DNA from: Amycolatopsis sp. FBCC-B4732 | GTDB lineage: Bacteria; Actinomycetota; Actinomycetes; Mycobacteriales; Pseudonocardiaceae | Direction of reading: 5' to 3' | Assembly (NCBI RefSeq): GCF_023008405.1 | Contig: NZ_CP095376.1 | Span: 7,296,501 to 7,360,500 of the forward strand | DNA length: 64,000 nt | Shown: positions 34,180 through 42,489 of the stretch, piece by piece | How positions within the stretch are numbered: position 1 is the stretch's first letter | Layout: the number at the start of each line of letters is the position of its first letter | Program-made: the position numbers and the translations under genes | The notes under the pieces: generated by a model | Databases searched by the model: none | What the model saw: only the letters and a program-made list of their open reading frames with translations | Told to the model about the DNA's origin: nothing

Positions 34180-35403
34180 ATGACCGAAGTCGCCGAACCC
34201 ACCACGAAGGACGAAGTCTTCCCGCTGGAACGCACCTGCCCGTTCGCGCCGCCGGCGGCCTACGGGAAGCTGCGCGCGGCGGGCCCGGTCCAGCGCGTCG
34301 AGCTGCAGTCCGGCCAGGAGGCCTGGGCCATCACCCGGCTCGAGGACGTCCGGCAGATGCTCACCGACCCGCGGTTCAGCTCCGACCGGTTCAACCCCGG
34401 CTTCCCGTTCCTGACCAAGCAGGGGCGGCCGGTCCGCCGGAGCAACTTCACCGCGTCGCTGATCAACATGGACCCGCCCGAGCACGGGCCGGCCCGCCGC
34501 GAGGTCGTGGGCGAATTCACCGTCCGCCGGATGAAGGCGCTCGAGCCGCGCATCCAGCAGATCGTCGACGAGCACATCGACGCGATCCTGGCCGGCCCGA
34601 AGCCCGCCGACCTCGTCACCGCGCTCTCGCTGCCGGTGCCGTCGCTGGTCATCTGCGAGCTGCTCGGCGTGCCCTACGGCGACCACGAGTTCTTCCAGGT
34701 CCGCAGCTCGACGCTGCTCAACCGGGACGTCGACCAGGAGGTCCGGGTCCAGGCCGTCGACGAGCTGCAGGAGTACCTCGACCAGCTCGTCAGCAAGAAG
34801 GAAGCCGACCCGACCGACGACCTGCTCGGCCGCCAGATCCTCAAGCAGCGCGAGGAGCACGGCGACGCCGACCACGACTCGCTGGTCTCGCTGGCGTTCC
34901 TGCTGCTCATCGCCGGGCACGAGACGACGGCGAACATGATCTCGCTGGGCACGGTCGCGCTGCTGGAGAACCCGGACCAGCTCGAGATCATCAAGAACGA
35001 CTCCGGCAAGACGCTCGACGCCGTCGAGGAGCTGCTGCGGTACTTCACGATCGCGGAGTTCGCGACCTCGCGCGTCGCCACCGAGGACGTCGAGATCGGC
35101 GGGCAGCTGATCCGCGCCGGCGAAGGCGTGCTCGGCCTCAGCTACTCCGGCAACCGCGACGAAGCCGCGTTCGAGAACGCCGACGAACTCGACCTCGAGC
35201 GCGGCGCGCGCCACCACGTCGCCTTCGGCTTCGGCCCGCACCAGTGCCTCGGCCAGAACCTGGCCCGGATGGAGCTGCAGATCGTGTTCGACACGCTCTT
35301 CCGCCGCCTCCCGGAGCTGAAGCTGGCCGCGCCGGTCGACCAGCTGCCGTTCAAGCACGACTCGTCCATCTTCGGGCTCTACTGCCTGCCCGTGACCTGG
35401 TGA
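34180..35403 (+). CDS. Cytochrome P450 (CYP105-like), first of a tandem pair
   Basis: 407 residues, soluble bacterial class I P450. I-helix A245-G-H-E-T-T250, K-helix E284-L-L-R287, heme loop FGFGPHQC356LG; all key residues intact. N-terminal PLERTCPFAPPAAYGKLR and NMDPPEHGPARREVVGEFTVRRM are typical of CYP105/107 families that oxidise natural products or xenobiotics. AGGGGG precedes ATG 34180. It is seven nt ahead of a second, clearly homologous P450, and a ferredoxin follows; the TetR gene upstream is the likely regulator. Substrate not predictable. Confidence 0.95.
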   Translation: MTEVAEPTTKDEVFPLERTCPFAPPAAYGKLRAAGPVQRVELQSGQEAWAITRLEDVRQMLTDPRFSSDRFNPGFPFLTKQGRPVRRSNFTASLINMDPPEHGPARREVVGEFTVRRMKALEPRIQQIVDEHIDAILAGPKPADLVTALSLPVPSLVICELLGVPYGDHEFFQVRSSTLLNRDVDQEVRVQAVDELQEYLDQLVSKKEADPTDDLLGRQILKQREEHGDADHDSLVSLAFLLLIAGHETTANMISLGTVALLENPDQLEIIKNDSGKTLDAVEELLRYFTIAEFATSRVATEDVEIGGQLIRAGEGVLGLSYSGNRDEAAFENADELDLERGARHHVAFGFGPHQCLGQNLARMELQIVFDTLFRRLPELKLAAPVDQLPFKHDSSIFGLYCLPVTW

Positions 35404-35410
35404 GGACGCC

Positions 35411-36616
35411 ATGACCACCGTCGAAGAGCCCGTCCACGAGTTTCCGATGACCCGCACGTGCCCGTTCGCGCCGCCGCCGGCGTACGAGGAGATCCGCGAG
35501 GAGGACGCCGTCTCGCGGGTCCGGCTGCCCGACGGCGGCCAGGCCTGGGTGGTCACCCGGCTCGAGGACGTCCGGACGGTGCTGAACGACCGGCGCTTCA
35601 GCGCCGACCGGCAGCACCCGGACTTCCCGCAGCTGGTCAAGGGCGGGTTCCGGCGCCAAGGCGACGAGCGCACCATGATCACCATGGACGCGCCGGAGCA
35701 CGGGCCGGCCCGCAAGGCCGTGCTGGGCGAGTTCACCGTCCGCCGGATGGAGGCGCTGCGGCCGCGGATCCAGCAGATCGTCGACGAGCGGATCGACGCG
35801 CTGCTGGCCGGGCCGAAGCCCGGTGACCTGGTGGAAGGGCTTTCGCTGCCCGTGCCGTCGCTGGTGATCTGCGAGATGCTCGGCGTCCCGTACGGCGACC
35901 ACGACTTCTTCCAGGAACACACGGCGAAGCTGATCAAGCGCTCGACGTCGCCGGAGGACCGGCGGGCGGCGTTCGACACCATCCGCGGGTACATGGCCGA
36001 CCTCATCGCGACGAAGGAGGCGAACCCGCCGGACGACCTGCTCGGCCGGCAGATCGTCAAGCTCCGCGAAGACGGCACGTACCGGCGGGAGCAGCTGGCC
36101 GCGACCGGGTTCCTGCTGCTGGTGGCCGGGCACGAGACGACGGCGAACATGATTTCGCTGTCCACCGTGGCGTTCCTGCGCAACCCCGGGCAGCTCGCGG
36201 TGATCAAGGACGACCCGGGCAAGACGCTCGACGCGGTCGAGGAGATGCTGCGCTACTGGACGATCGTGGACGCGGCCACCGCGCGCCTCTGCGTCGAGGA
36301 CGTCGAGGTCGGCGGTCAGCTGATCCGGGCGGGCGAGGGCGTGCTGGCGCTGGGCTACTCGGCCAACCGCGACCCGCGCGCGTTCGAGAACGCCGACGAG
36401 CTGGACATCGAGCGCGGCGCGCGCCACCACGTCGCCTTCGGCTTCGGGCCGCACCAGTGCCTCGGCCAGAACCTGGCCCGGATGGAACTGCAGATCGTGT
36501 TCGACACGCTCTTCCGCCGGATCCCGTCGCTGGCGCTGGGCGCGGACGTCGACGATCTGCCGTTCAAGGACGACGCGAACATCTACGGCCTGTACCGGCT
36601 GCCGGTGACCTGGTAG
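35411..36616 (+). CDS. Cytochrome P450 (CYP105-like), second of a tandem pair
   Basis: 401 residues with A239-G-H-E-T-T244, ExxR in EEMLR and heme Cys350 in FGFGPHQCLG. Long stretches are shared with the upstream P450 (RTCPFAPP, FTVRRM, LSLPVPSLVIC, HHVAFGFGPHQCLGQNLARMELQIVFDTLFRR), so the pair arose by tandem duplication. Divergence is greatest in substrate-recognition regions, for example residues around PDFPQLVKGGFRRQGDE, so the two probably have different substrates. Electrons should come from the ferredoxin encoded 41 nt downstream. Confidence 0.95.
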   Translation: MTTVEEPVHEFPMTRTCPFAPPPAYEEIREEDAVSRVRLPDGGQAWVVTRLEDVRTVLNDRRFSADRQHPDFPQLVKGGFRRQGDERTMITMDAPEHGPARKAVLGEFTVRRMEALRPRIQQIVDERIDALLAGPKPGDLVEGLSLPVPSLVICEMLGVPYGDHDFFQEHTAKLIKRSTSPEDRRAAFDTIRGYMADLIATKEANPPDDLLGRQIVKLREDGTYRREQLAATGFLLLVAGHETTANMISLSTVAFLRNPGQLAVIKDDPGKTLDAVEEMLRYWTIVDAATARLCVEDVEVGGQLIRAGEGVLALGYSANRDPRAFENADELDIERGARHHVAFGFGPHQCLGQNLARMELQIVFDTLFRRIPSLALGADVDDLPFKDDANIYGLYRLPVTW

Positions 36617-36657
36617 AGATCGACCGGACGGCCCTCCCACCACAGGAGAGAAGAACC

Positions 36658-36852
36658 ATGAAGATCATCGCGGACACCGGCAAGTGCGTCGGCGCCGGTC
36701 AGTGCGTGCTCACCGAGCCCGAGCTGTTCGACCAGAGCGAGGACGACGGCACGGTCATCGTGCTGAACGAGACGCCCGAGGGCGAACTGGTCGAGAAGGC
36801 CCGCGAAGCGGTGCACGTCTGCCCCAGCCAGGCCCTCTCGCTGCAGGAGTGA
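36658..36852 (+). CDS. Three-cysteine [3Fe-4S] ferredoxin for the P450s
   Basis: 64 residues. Cys10, Cys16 and Cys55 (C-V-G-A-G-Q-C ... V-C-P) are the three ligands of SoyB/SuaB-type [3Fe-4S] ferredoxins; position 13, the place of a fourth cysteine in 4Fe proteins, is Ala. It carries electrons from a ferredoxin reductase (none in the window) to the two P450s. GGAGAG lies at good spacing before ATG 36658. A 20-bp hairpin follows ten nt after the stop. Confidence 0.94.
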   Translation: MKIIADTGKCVGAGQCVLTEPELFDQSEDDGTVIVLNETPEGELVEKAREAVHVCPSQALSLQE

Positions 36853-36861
36853 CGTGGCCCG

Positions 36862-36907
36862 GTCGTGAGTGTTTAGGGCGGTTCTAGCCGCCCTAAACAC
36901 TCACGAC
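36862..36907. repeat. 20-bp inverted repeat, GTGAGTGTT-type element (copy 1)
   Basis: GTCGTGAGTGTTTAGGGCGG (36862-36881) and its exact complement (36888-36907) flank a 6-nt loop. It begins ten nt after the ferredoxin stop and can act as a terminator. A second member with the same left flank (CCCGGTCGTGAGTGTT) is at 42313-42358. Confidence 0.8.
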
Positions 36908-36966
36908 GGAGTTATCCACCTCGGTCTTGGTCATCCACAGCTTTGCCGCGCGTGGTCGCGCACCGC

Positions 36967-37131
36967 TCACGCGCCCTGCGGCACACAACGCTCGACGCCA
37001 CACCGCCCCGGACCCGTGGGCTGGACACCGTCGTCGATCTGGCCGTCTCGCAGGAGGCCCGAGGGCCCGACCAGCACCAGGAACTCGCCGTCCGGCACCG
37101 CGAGGTCGAGACCGTCGACGGCGCGAACTAC
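36967..37131 (-). pseudogene. Remnant of an ABC-transporter ATPase gene (MsmK/UgpC type)
   Basis: Directly after the second permease, minus-strand codons from 37131 to 37057 read VVRAVDGLDLAVPDGEFLVL followed by VGPSG, the N-terminal stretch of MalK/UgpC/MsmK ATPases ending inside Walker A (GPSGCGKST). Then the frame continues with unrelated residues (LLRDGQIDDGVQ...) to a TGA at 36967-36969. Start codon, rest of the nucleotide-binding domain and regulatory domain are missing. The fragment marks a large deletion; the importer must borrow an ATPase such as MsiK encoded elsewhere, or be inactive. The stretch between 36908 and 36966 shows nothing recognisable. Confidence 0.7.
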
Positions 37132-37955
37132 TTCACCGCTCCCATCGAAAGCCCGCGGACGAGGTGGTTCTGCGCGATCCAGCCGACGATCATCACCGGC
37201 AGCGAGGCCAGCAGCGCCGCGGCGGAAAGCTGGGCCCAGTACAGGCCCTCACTGGTGATGAACCCGACGAGGAACACCGGCACCGTGCCGGCCCGCGCCG
37301 CTGTCAGGTTGACCGCGCAGAAAAATTCAGTCCAGGAGAAGATGACGCAGATCAGCGCGGTCGCCGCGATCCCGGGCGCGACCACCGGCATGATGATCTT
37401 TCGCAGCAACGTCGGCAGGTTCGCGCCGTCGATCCGCCCGGCCTCGATCATCTCGTGCGGCACTTCCAGGAAGAACGACCGCATCATCCAGATGGCCAGC
37501 GGCAGGTTCATCGACGTGTACAGGATGACCAGCGCCCACACCGTGTCCAGCAGCTCGGTGTTCTGGGAAATGATGTACAGCGGGATGATCGCCGCCACGA
37601 TCGGCAGCATCTTCGTCGAGAGGAAGAAGCCGAGCGCGTTCGACGTCTTCTTCACCGGCGCCAGCGACAACGCGTACGCCGCCGGGATGCCCAGGAGGAG
37701 CACCAGCACCGTCGAAAGCACGGTGACGAACGCGGAGTTCGACACGTAGGGCAGGAACCCGCCCTTCAGCACGTTGGCGATCTGGTCGAACGTCGGGCTG
37801 AAGAACAGCTTCGGCGGATCGGTGTAGGCGTCGGACTCCTGCTTGAACGCCGTGAGGATCATCCACAGCAGCGGGAAGACGAACAGGATCGCGATGATCC
37901 ACGTGACGACGGTGAGCGAACGGGGGCCGGCCTTGCCGCGGGCGAGCGTGGTCAC
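37128..37955 (-). CDS. CUT1 sugar/polyol ABC transporter permease (MalG-like)
   Basis: 275 residues, six transmembrane helices. The EAA loop is EAGRIDGANLPTLLRKIIMPVVAPG near residue 190, which docks the ATPase. GTG 37955 overlaps the stop of the first permease (GTGA) and is preceded by GGAGG. The protein ends LVRGLSMGAVK, a typical permease C-terminus, and its stop lies inside the start of the ATPase remnant. Together with the other permease and the binding protein it forms an importer; the adjacent dehydrogenase and SorC-type regulator suggest a polyol such as sorbitol, mannitol or arabitol (inference). Confidence 0.93.
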   Translation of the reverse strand: MTTLARGKAGPRSLTVVTWIIAILFVFPLLWMILTAFKQESDAYTDPPKLFFSPTFDQIANVLKGGFLPYVSNSAFVTVLSTVLVLLLGIPAAYALSLAPVKKTSNALGFFLSTKMLPIVAAIIPLYIISQNTELLDTVWALVILYTSMNLPLAIWMMRSFFLEVPHEMIEAGRIDGANLPTLLRKIIMPVVAPGIAATALICVIFSWTEFFCAVNLTAARAGTVPVFLVGFITSEGLYWAQLSAAALLASLPVMIVGWIAQNHLVRGLSMGAVK

Positions 37956-38884
37956 TTGATGCCTCCGTCCACCGAGAACGTGCGGAACATCAAGCGCAGC
38001 GCGAAAGTCGCGACGATCATCGTCAGGATCACCACGACCACGCCCATCGCCGACGACTGGCCGACGTCGAAGCCTTCGAACGCGCGCTGGTAGATGTAGT
38101 ACGGCAGGTTCGTGCTCGCGGTACCCGGACCGCCCTGCGTCATCAGGAAGATCGCGTCGAAGCTGTTCACGATGTAGATCGCGCCCAACAGCGTCGCCAG
38201 CTGCAGGAACCGGGACAGGTGCGGCAGCGTGATGGACACGAACGTCCGCCACCGGCTGGCACCGTCCACGGAGGCCGCTTCCAACACCTCTTTGGACTGG
38301 CTCTGCAGGCCCGCGAGGATGAGCAGCATCATGAACGGCGTCCACTGCCAGACGATCTGCGCCATCACCGCCGCCAGCGGGAACTCCGAAAGCCAGTCGA
38401 CGTCGGTGCCGAAGACGAAGTGCAGCAACCCGTAGGTCGGGTCGAACATCGTCGTCTTCCACAGCAGCGCGCCGGCCGCGGGCAGGATCAGGAACGGCGT
38501 GATCAGCAACGTCCGGACCACGCCGCGGCCGAAGAACTTCCGGTCGAGCAGGATCGCCAGGCCGAGGCCCAGCAGCAGCGCGACCAGCACGCACACCACC
38601 GTCAGCACCACCGTGTTGAGCAGCGCGACCAGGAACGTCGTGTCGCTGAAGACGTCGATGTAGTTGTCGAGACCGACGAAGTGCCGCGAACCCGGGCGGA
38701 CCAGGTTCCACGACTGGAACGAGTAGAACACGGTGAGCAGGAACGGAAGCTGCGTCACCGCGATGACGAAGACCAGCGCGGGCAGCAGCGGCAGCCGCCG
38801 CTTGGCCGCGGTGCTCAGGCCCTTCTTCTCCGCGGCCTTCGCGTGCGTCCGGGGTTGGGGCGTGTCGACCGAAAGCGTGGACAT
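37952..38884 (-). CDS. CUT1 sugar/polyol ABC transporter permease (MalF-like)
   Basis: 310 residues with six helices after a charged N-terminus. EAA loop: EAASVDGASRWRTFVSITLPHLS; also typical is MTQGGPGTASTNLPYYIY. ATG 38884 overlaps the stop of the binding-protein gene by one base and the downstream permease by four, so the genes are tightly coupled. It pairs with the MalG-like subunit to form the membrane pore. Family position (SmoF/MtlF-like) agrees with polyol transport but does not prove it. Confidence 0.93.
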   Translation of the reverse strand: MSTLSVDTPQPRTHAKAAEKKGLSTAAKRRLPLLPALVFVIAVTQLPFLLTVFYSFQSWNLVRPGSRHFVGLDNYIDVFSDTTFLVALLNTVVLTVVCVLVALLLGLGLAILLDRKFFGRGVVRTLLITPFLILPAAGALLWKTTMFDPTYGLLHFVFGTDVDWLSEFPLAAVMAQIVWQWTPFMMLLILAGLQSQSKEVLEAASVDGASRWRTFVSITLPHLSRFLQLATLLGAIYIVNSFDAIFLMTQGGPGTASTNLPYYIYQRAFEGFDVGQSSAMGVVVVILTMIVATFALRLMFRTFSVDGGIK

Positions 38885-40218
38885 CACTGCACCGCCTTGT
38901 AGGAGTCGCCCACGGTCCGGGCGTAGTCCTGGGACTGCTTCAGCGCGTCGTCGACCGACTCGCGCCCGGCGATCGCCGCCGACAGCTGCTGGCTCACCCG
39001 GGTGCCCAGGTCCTGGAACTCGGGGATGCCGACGAACTGGATGCCGGGGTAGGGCACCGGGTTCGCCATGGCCTTCTGCTGGTTCGCGTCCGCGATCCCG
39101 TCCAATGTGGGCTTCGCGTACGCCGCGGCCGCCTTGGCGTAGTCCGGGATGTCGTAAGTGGACTGACGCACACCCGGCGGGACGCGGTTCCAGCCGTAGG
39201 TCGCCCCGACCTTCCGCACGTACGCCTTGTCGGTCATCCAGGCCATGAACTTCCAGGCCGCGTCCTTGTCCTTCGCGACCTTCGGAATGCCGAGCGCCCA
39301 GGTGTAGAGCCAGCCGCTGGCCTGGGTCTTGACCACCGGCGCCGGCGCGTACCCGGACTTGCCGACGATCTTGCTGCTCGACGGGTCTTCGTTCGTGCCC
39401 GCCATGACCGTGGCGTCGTACCACATCGCGGCCTGGCCCTGCGTGTACCGCGTGCCGCACTCGGAGAACCCGGCGCTGGAGGCGCCGACCTCACCGTGGT
39501 CGCGGATCAGGCCGACGTAGAAGTTCGCGGCTTCCGTGAACTCCGGCGACGTCAGCTTGGCGTTCCAGTCCTTGTCGAAGTACTGGGCGCCGAAGGTGTT
39601 GGCCACCGTGCTGAACGGCGCGAGGCTCTCGCCCCAGCCGGGCTTGCCGCGCAGGCAGATGCCGGCGACGCCGTCGGCCTTGTCGTCGAGCTTCGCGGCG
39701 AAGTCGGCGACCTGCTGCCACGTCGGTTTGGCCGGCATGGTCAGCCCGGCCTTCTCGAAGAGGTCCTTGCGGTAGGCCAAGAACGACGACTCGCCGTAGA
39801 ACGGCACGGCGTACATCTGGTTCTCATACGACAGCGACTGCTTGATGCTGGGGATGAAGTCGCCTTCGTCGTAGCCCTGGGTGGCCGCCATGTGCGGTTC
39901 GAGGTTCTCGAGCCAGCCGTTGGCCGCCCACTGCGGGGCCTCGTAGTTGCTGATCATGACGACGTCGAACTCGCCGCCCTCGGTGGCCGTCGACGCGGTG
40001 ATCTTGGCGCGGGCCTGGTTTTCCGGCAGCGAAACGAACTTGAGGTTGATGCCCGTCGCCTTCTCGAACTCCGGCGCGAGCGAGATCGCGTCCTTCATCT
40101 GCGGGTTCGACACGATCGCGATGACGAGCGTGGCGCCGCCGGTGCCGACCGAGCCGGCACCCGCGCACCCCGTGGCCGCCAGCGTCGTCGCGGCGAGGAG
40201 GGTGAGCAGCTTACGCAC
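38884..40218 (-). CDS. Extracellular solute-binding lipoprotein of the polyol/sugar importer
   Basis: 444 residues. Signal peptide VRKLLTLLAATTLAATGCAG with a lipobox-like A-T-G-C (Cys about 19) attaches it to the outer face of the membrane. The body is a family 1 (cluster B) binding protein: FEKATGINLKFVSLPENQARAKI, YAVPFYGESSFLAYRKDLFEKAGL and WKFMAWMTDKAYVRKVGATYGWNRVPPG. GTG 40218 is chosen because GGAGG lies a few nt upstream; it overlaps the dehydrogenase end by eight nt. It delivers ligand to the two permeases encoded downstream. Confidence 0.92.
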   Translation of the reverse strand: MRKLLTLLAATTLAATGCAGAGSVGTGGATLVIAIVSNPQMKDAISLAPEFEKATGINLKFVSLPENQARAKITASTATEGGEFDVVMISNYEAPQWAANGWLENLEPHMAATQGYDEGDFIPSIKQSLSYENQMYAVPFYGESSFLAYRKDLFEKAGLTMPAKPTWQQVADFAAKLDDKADGVAGICLRGKPGWGESLAPFSTVANTFGAQYFDKDWNAKLTSPEFTEAANFYVGLIRDHGEVGASSAGFSECGTRYTQGQAAMWYDATVMAGTNEDPSSSKIVGKSGYAPAPVVKTQASGWLYTWALGIPKVAKDKDAAWKFMAWMTDKAYVRKVGATYGWNRVPPGVRQSTYDIPDYAKAAAAYAKPTLDGIADANQQKAMANPVPYPGIQFVGIPEFQDLGTRVSQQLSAAIAGRESVDDALKQSQDYARTVGDSYKAVQ

Positions 40219-41215
40219 GGCCACCTCCGGGGAGGACCTGGACCTTGAGGCCCGCGCCGCTGCGCATCTTGGCCAGCGCGTCCGGGTACTGCTCGAGCGG
40301 CAGCCGGTCGGTGAGCAGCTCTCCGGTGTCGATCGCGCCGTCCGCGACGAGGTCGAGCGCGGCGCCGTAGCTGTCGAGCACGGCCATCGAGCCGACGATG
40401 GTGATCTCGTCGTTGTAGATGCGGAACGGCGAGAGCGCGACGCGGGCTTCGGCCGGTGCGACACCGAAGACGAGCAGCCGGCCACCGCGGCGGGTGGCGT
40501 CGAACGCCGCTTCGATGGCGGGCGCGGCGCCGGTGCAGTCGACGGCGACGTCGAACTTCTCGTCGTTCAGCTCGCCGACATCGGCCGCGGTGGCGACGGC
40601 GCCGAGCCGGGACGCGCGCGGCAGCCGCTCGGCGTTGCGGTCGACCACCGTGACGTGCGCGCCGGCCCGCTGCAGCAGCTGCTGCATGATCAGGCCCATC
40701 GTGCCGGCCCCGACGACGAGGAAGCGCTCTCCGGCTTCGACCCCGACCCGGCGCACGCCGTGCACCGCGCAGGAAACGGGTTCGACCAGCGCGCCCTGTT
40801 CCCAGGTCATCGCGTCGGGCATGCGGTAGCAGTTCGCCGACGGGACGGCGACGTACTCGGCGAAGGCGCCGTCGACGGTGTCGCCGGTGGCGTTCCAGTT
40901 GGCGCAGAGGTTGCCGTGGCCGGAGCGGCACGGGCCGCAGTAGCCGCAGAACAGCGAGGGGTCGACGGCCACGCGGTCGCCGACCTGCCACCCGCCCGGC
41001 ACGTCCGAGCCGAGTTCGACGATCTCCCCGGCGAACTCGTGGCCGGGGACGATCGGGTACGGGGTGGGCGGAAAGTGCCCGTCCGCGATGTGCAGGTCGG
41101 TCCCGCAGATCCCGCAGGCCCCGACCTTGACGACCACCTCGCGTTCCCGCGGCTTCGGATCGGGCACCTCACCGATCCTGATCTCGCCGGGCCGGTCGAT
41201 GATGGCGGCACGCAT
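40211..41215 (-). CDS. Zinc-dependent alcohol/polyol dehydrogenase (MDR family)
   Basis: 334 residues. Catalytic zinc: C-G-I-C-G-T-D and GHEFAGEI; structural zinc: CGYCGPCRSGHGNLC (four cysteines); NAD-binding FLVVGAGTMGLIMQQLLQRAG. Medium-chain enzymes of the sorbitol/threonine dehydrogenase branch oxidise a secondary hydroxyl with NAD(P)+. It is the first gene of the importer operon, so it likely oxidises the imported polyol. A palindrome GCTCATATGAGC lies about 20 nt upstream (41235-41246), and AAAGGGG precedes the ATG. Regulation by the divergent SorC-type protein is probable. Confidence 0.93.
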   Translation of the reverse strand: MRAAIIDRPGEIRIGEVPDPKPREREVVVKVGACGICGTDLHIADGHFPPTPYPIVPGHEFAGEIVELGSDVPGGWQVGDRVAVDPSLFCGYCGPCRSGHGNLCANWNATGDTVDGAFAEYVAVPSANCYRMPDAMTWEQGALVEPVSCAVHGVRRVGVEAGERFLVVGAGTMGLIMQQLLQRAGAHVTVVDRNAERLPRASRLGAVATAADVGELNDEKFDVAVDCTGAAPAIEAAFDATRRGGRLLVFGVAPAEARVALSPFRIYNDEITIVGSMAVLDSYGAALDLVADGAIDTGELLTDRLPLEQYPDALAKMRSGAGLKVQVLPGGGRA

Positions 41216-41234
41216 GCCTAGCCCCTTTCCTCGC

Positions 41235-41246
41235 GCTCATATGAGC
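41235..41246. promoter_or_regulatory. SorC-type operator, copy 1 (GCTCATATGAGC)
   Basis: Perfect 12-bp palindrome (14 bp with flanks, CGCTCATATGAGCG) in the 5' leader of the dehydrogenase/importer operon. The same 12-mer recurs at 41339-41350, overlapping the start codon of the divergent regulator. Both are probable binding sites of that regulator. Confidence 0.7.
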
Positions 41247-41332
41247 GGCATTGACCTCTGGCGTCGAGAACATGTGAAGGCATTACAGGTCTGACGTGTG
41301 TGATTCGTCAACCTTTTGCAGGGATTTCTGGC

Positions 41333-41350
41333 TATAGTGCTCATATGAGC
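41333..41350 (+). promoter_or_regulatory. SorC-gene -10 and operator copy 2 over the start codon
   Basis: TATAGT (41333-41338) is a good -10 with six nt to the ATG at 41345, so transcription should start at or beside the A of ATG. The operator GCTCATATGAGC (41339-41350) covers that point and includes the ATG itself. Bound repressor would block its own gene. Confidence 0.65.
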
Positions 41351-42340
41351 ACGTCCAACAAACCGGTGGCCTTGACCGAAGCCATGCTGCTGGCGACCGT
41401 CGCCCGGCGCTTCTACGTGCAGGGACGCTCCAAGCTGGAGATCGCCGACGAGTTCGGCGTCAGCCGGTTCAAGGTCGCGCGGATGCTCGACACCGCCAGG
41501 GAGTCCGGGCTCGTTCGAGTGGAGTTCTCGCTGCCCGCGCCGGTCGACCTCGCCCTGTCCGACGAGGTGCGCTCGGCGTACGGCCTGCAGCGAGCCCTCG
41601 TATTGGAGCGCTCAACCGAGCGAGAACCGCGAGAGGTCGTCCGCGCGAAGATCGGGGCGCTGGCCGCCCGGCTGCTGGAGGAGATCGCCACTCCGTCCGA
41701 CGTCATCGGGTTGTCGTGGGCGCGCTCGGTCAACGCGATGACCGAAGCGATCCGGAAGCTGCCGCGCTGCCCGGTCGTCCAGCTGTGCGGGGTGCAGGCG
41801 GGGGTGGACATGCGCGGCCGCTCGGTGGAGACGGTCAGCCGCGTGACGAGCGTGTCCGGCGGCGACGCCTACCCGATCTTCGGCCCGCTGGTGCTGCCCG
41901 ACCGGCGCACGACGGAGACGTTGCGGCGCCAGCCCGGGATCGCGGAAACGTTCGGGCAGTTCCGGAACCTCACCAAAGCCGTGGTCAGCATCGGGGCGTG
42001 GCAGCCCGGCGAGTCGACGGTGTACGACGCGCTGGACGAGGCCGAGCGCGCGGCGATCGCGGCCCGCGGGGCGACGGCGGAGGTGGCCGCGCGGCTGTTC
42101 GACGCGGCCGGGAACGCGTTGTCGACCGGGCTGGCGCACCACGTGCTGGCGATCAGCCACGAGGAGCTGATGGCGGTGCCGGAGGTGATCGCGCTGGGCT
42201 ACAGCAAGCCGAAAGCGGCGGCGGTGGACGCGGTGCTGCGGTCCGGGATGGCGTCGACGCTGATCACCGACGCGGCCGCCGCGGTCCCCCTGCTGGCGCT
42301 CGCGGCCAAGAACCCGGTCGTGAGTGTTCAGGGCGGTTAG
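41345..42340 (+). CDS. SorC/DeoR-type sugar-binding transcriptional regulator
   Basis: 331 residues. The HTH lies near residues 20-60 (RRFYVQGRSKLEIADEFGVSRFKVARMLDTARESGLVRVEF); the rest is the SorC sugar-binding domain (VIGLSWARSVNAM, QLCGVQAG, ALGYSKPKAAAVDAVLRSGMASTLITDAAAA). Members bind phosphosugars or polyols and control the linked catabolic operon. ATG 41345 is used although the frame is open upstream, because TATAGT and the operator place the start there. The last eight residues and stop (PVVSVQGG, TAG) are encoded by a hairpin repeat element, so the natural C-terminus was replaced or extended by it. Confidence 0.9.
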   Translation: MSTSNKPVALTEAMLLATVARRFYVQGRSKLEIADEFGVSRFKVARMLDTARESGLVRVEFSLPAPVDLALSDEVRSAYGLQRALVLERSTEREPREVVRAKIGALAARLLEEIATPSDVIGLSWARSVNAMTEAIRKLPRCPVVQLCGVQAGVDMRGRSVETVSRVTSVSGGDAYPIFGPLVLPDRRTTETLRRQPGIAETFGQFRNLTKAVVSIGAWQPGESTVYDALDEAERAAIAARGATAEVAARLFDAAGNALSTGLAHHVLAISHEELMAVPEVIALGYSKPKAAAVDAVLRSGMASTLITDAAAAVPLLALAAKNPVVSVQGG

Positions 42341-42358
42341 AACCGCCCTGAACACTCA
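42321..42358. repeat. 18-bp inverted repeat, GTGAGTGTT-type element (copy 2) at a gene end
   Basis: TGAGTGTTCAGGGCGGTT (42321-42338) and its exact complement (42341-42358) leave only AG in the centre. The SorC stop codon TAG is 42338-42340, inside the loop. It matches the element at 36862 including the flank CCCGGTCGTGAGTGTT. The DNA from 42359 to 42489 contains nothing recognisable. Confidence 0.8.
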
Positions 42359-42489
42359 GGACAACCTGGGACGTACGGCACTCGCGGCGGCGTACCTCGC
42401 CTGGGGTAGGCGCGGCTTCCCCGGCTCCGGGGCGAAACCGGGGTCGCGCCCGATGTGCCGCCGGGCCCGGTCCGGCGAGCCTGGACGGC

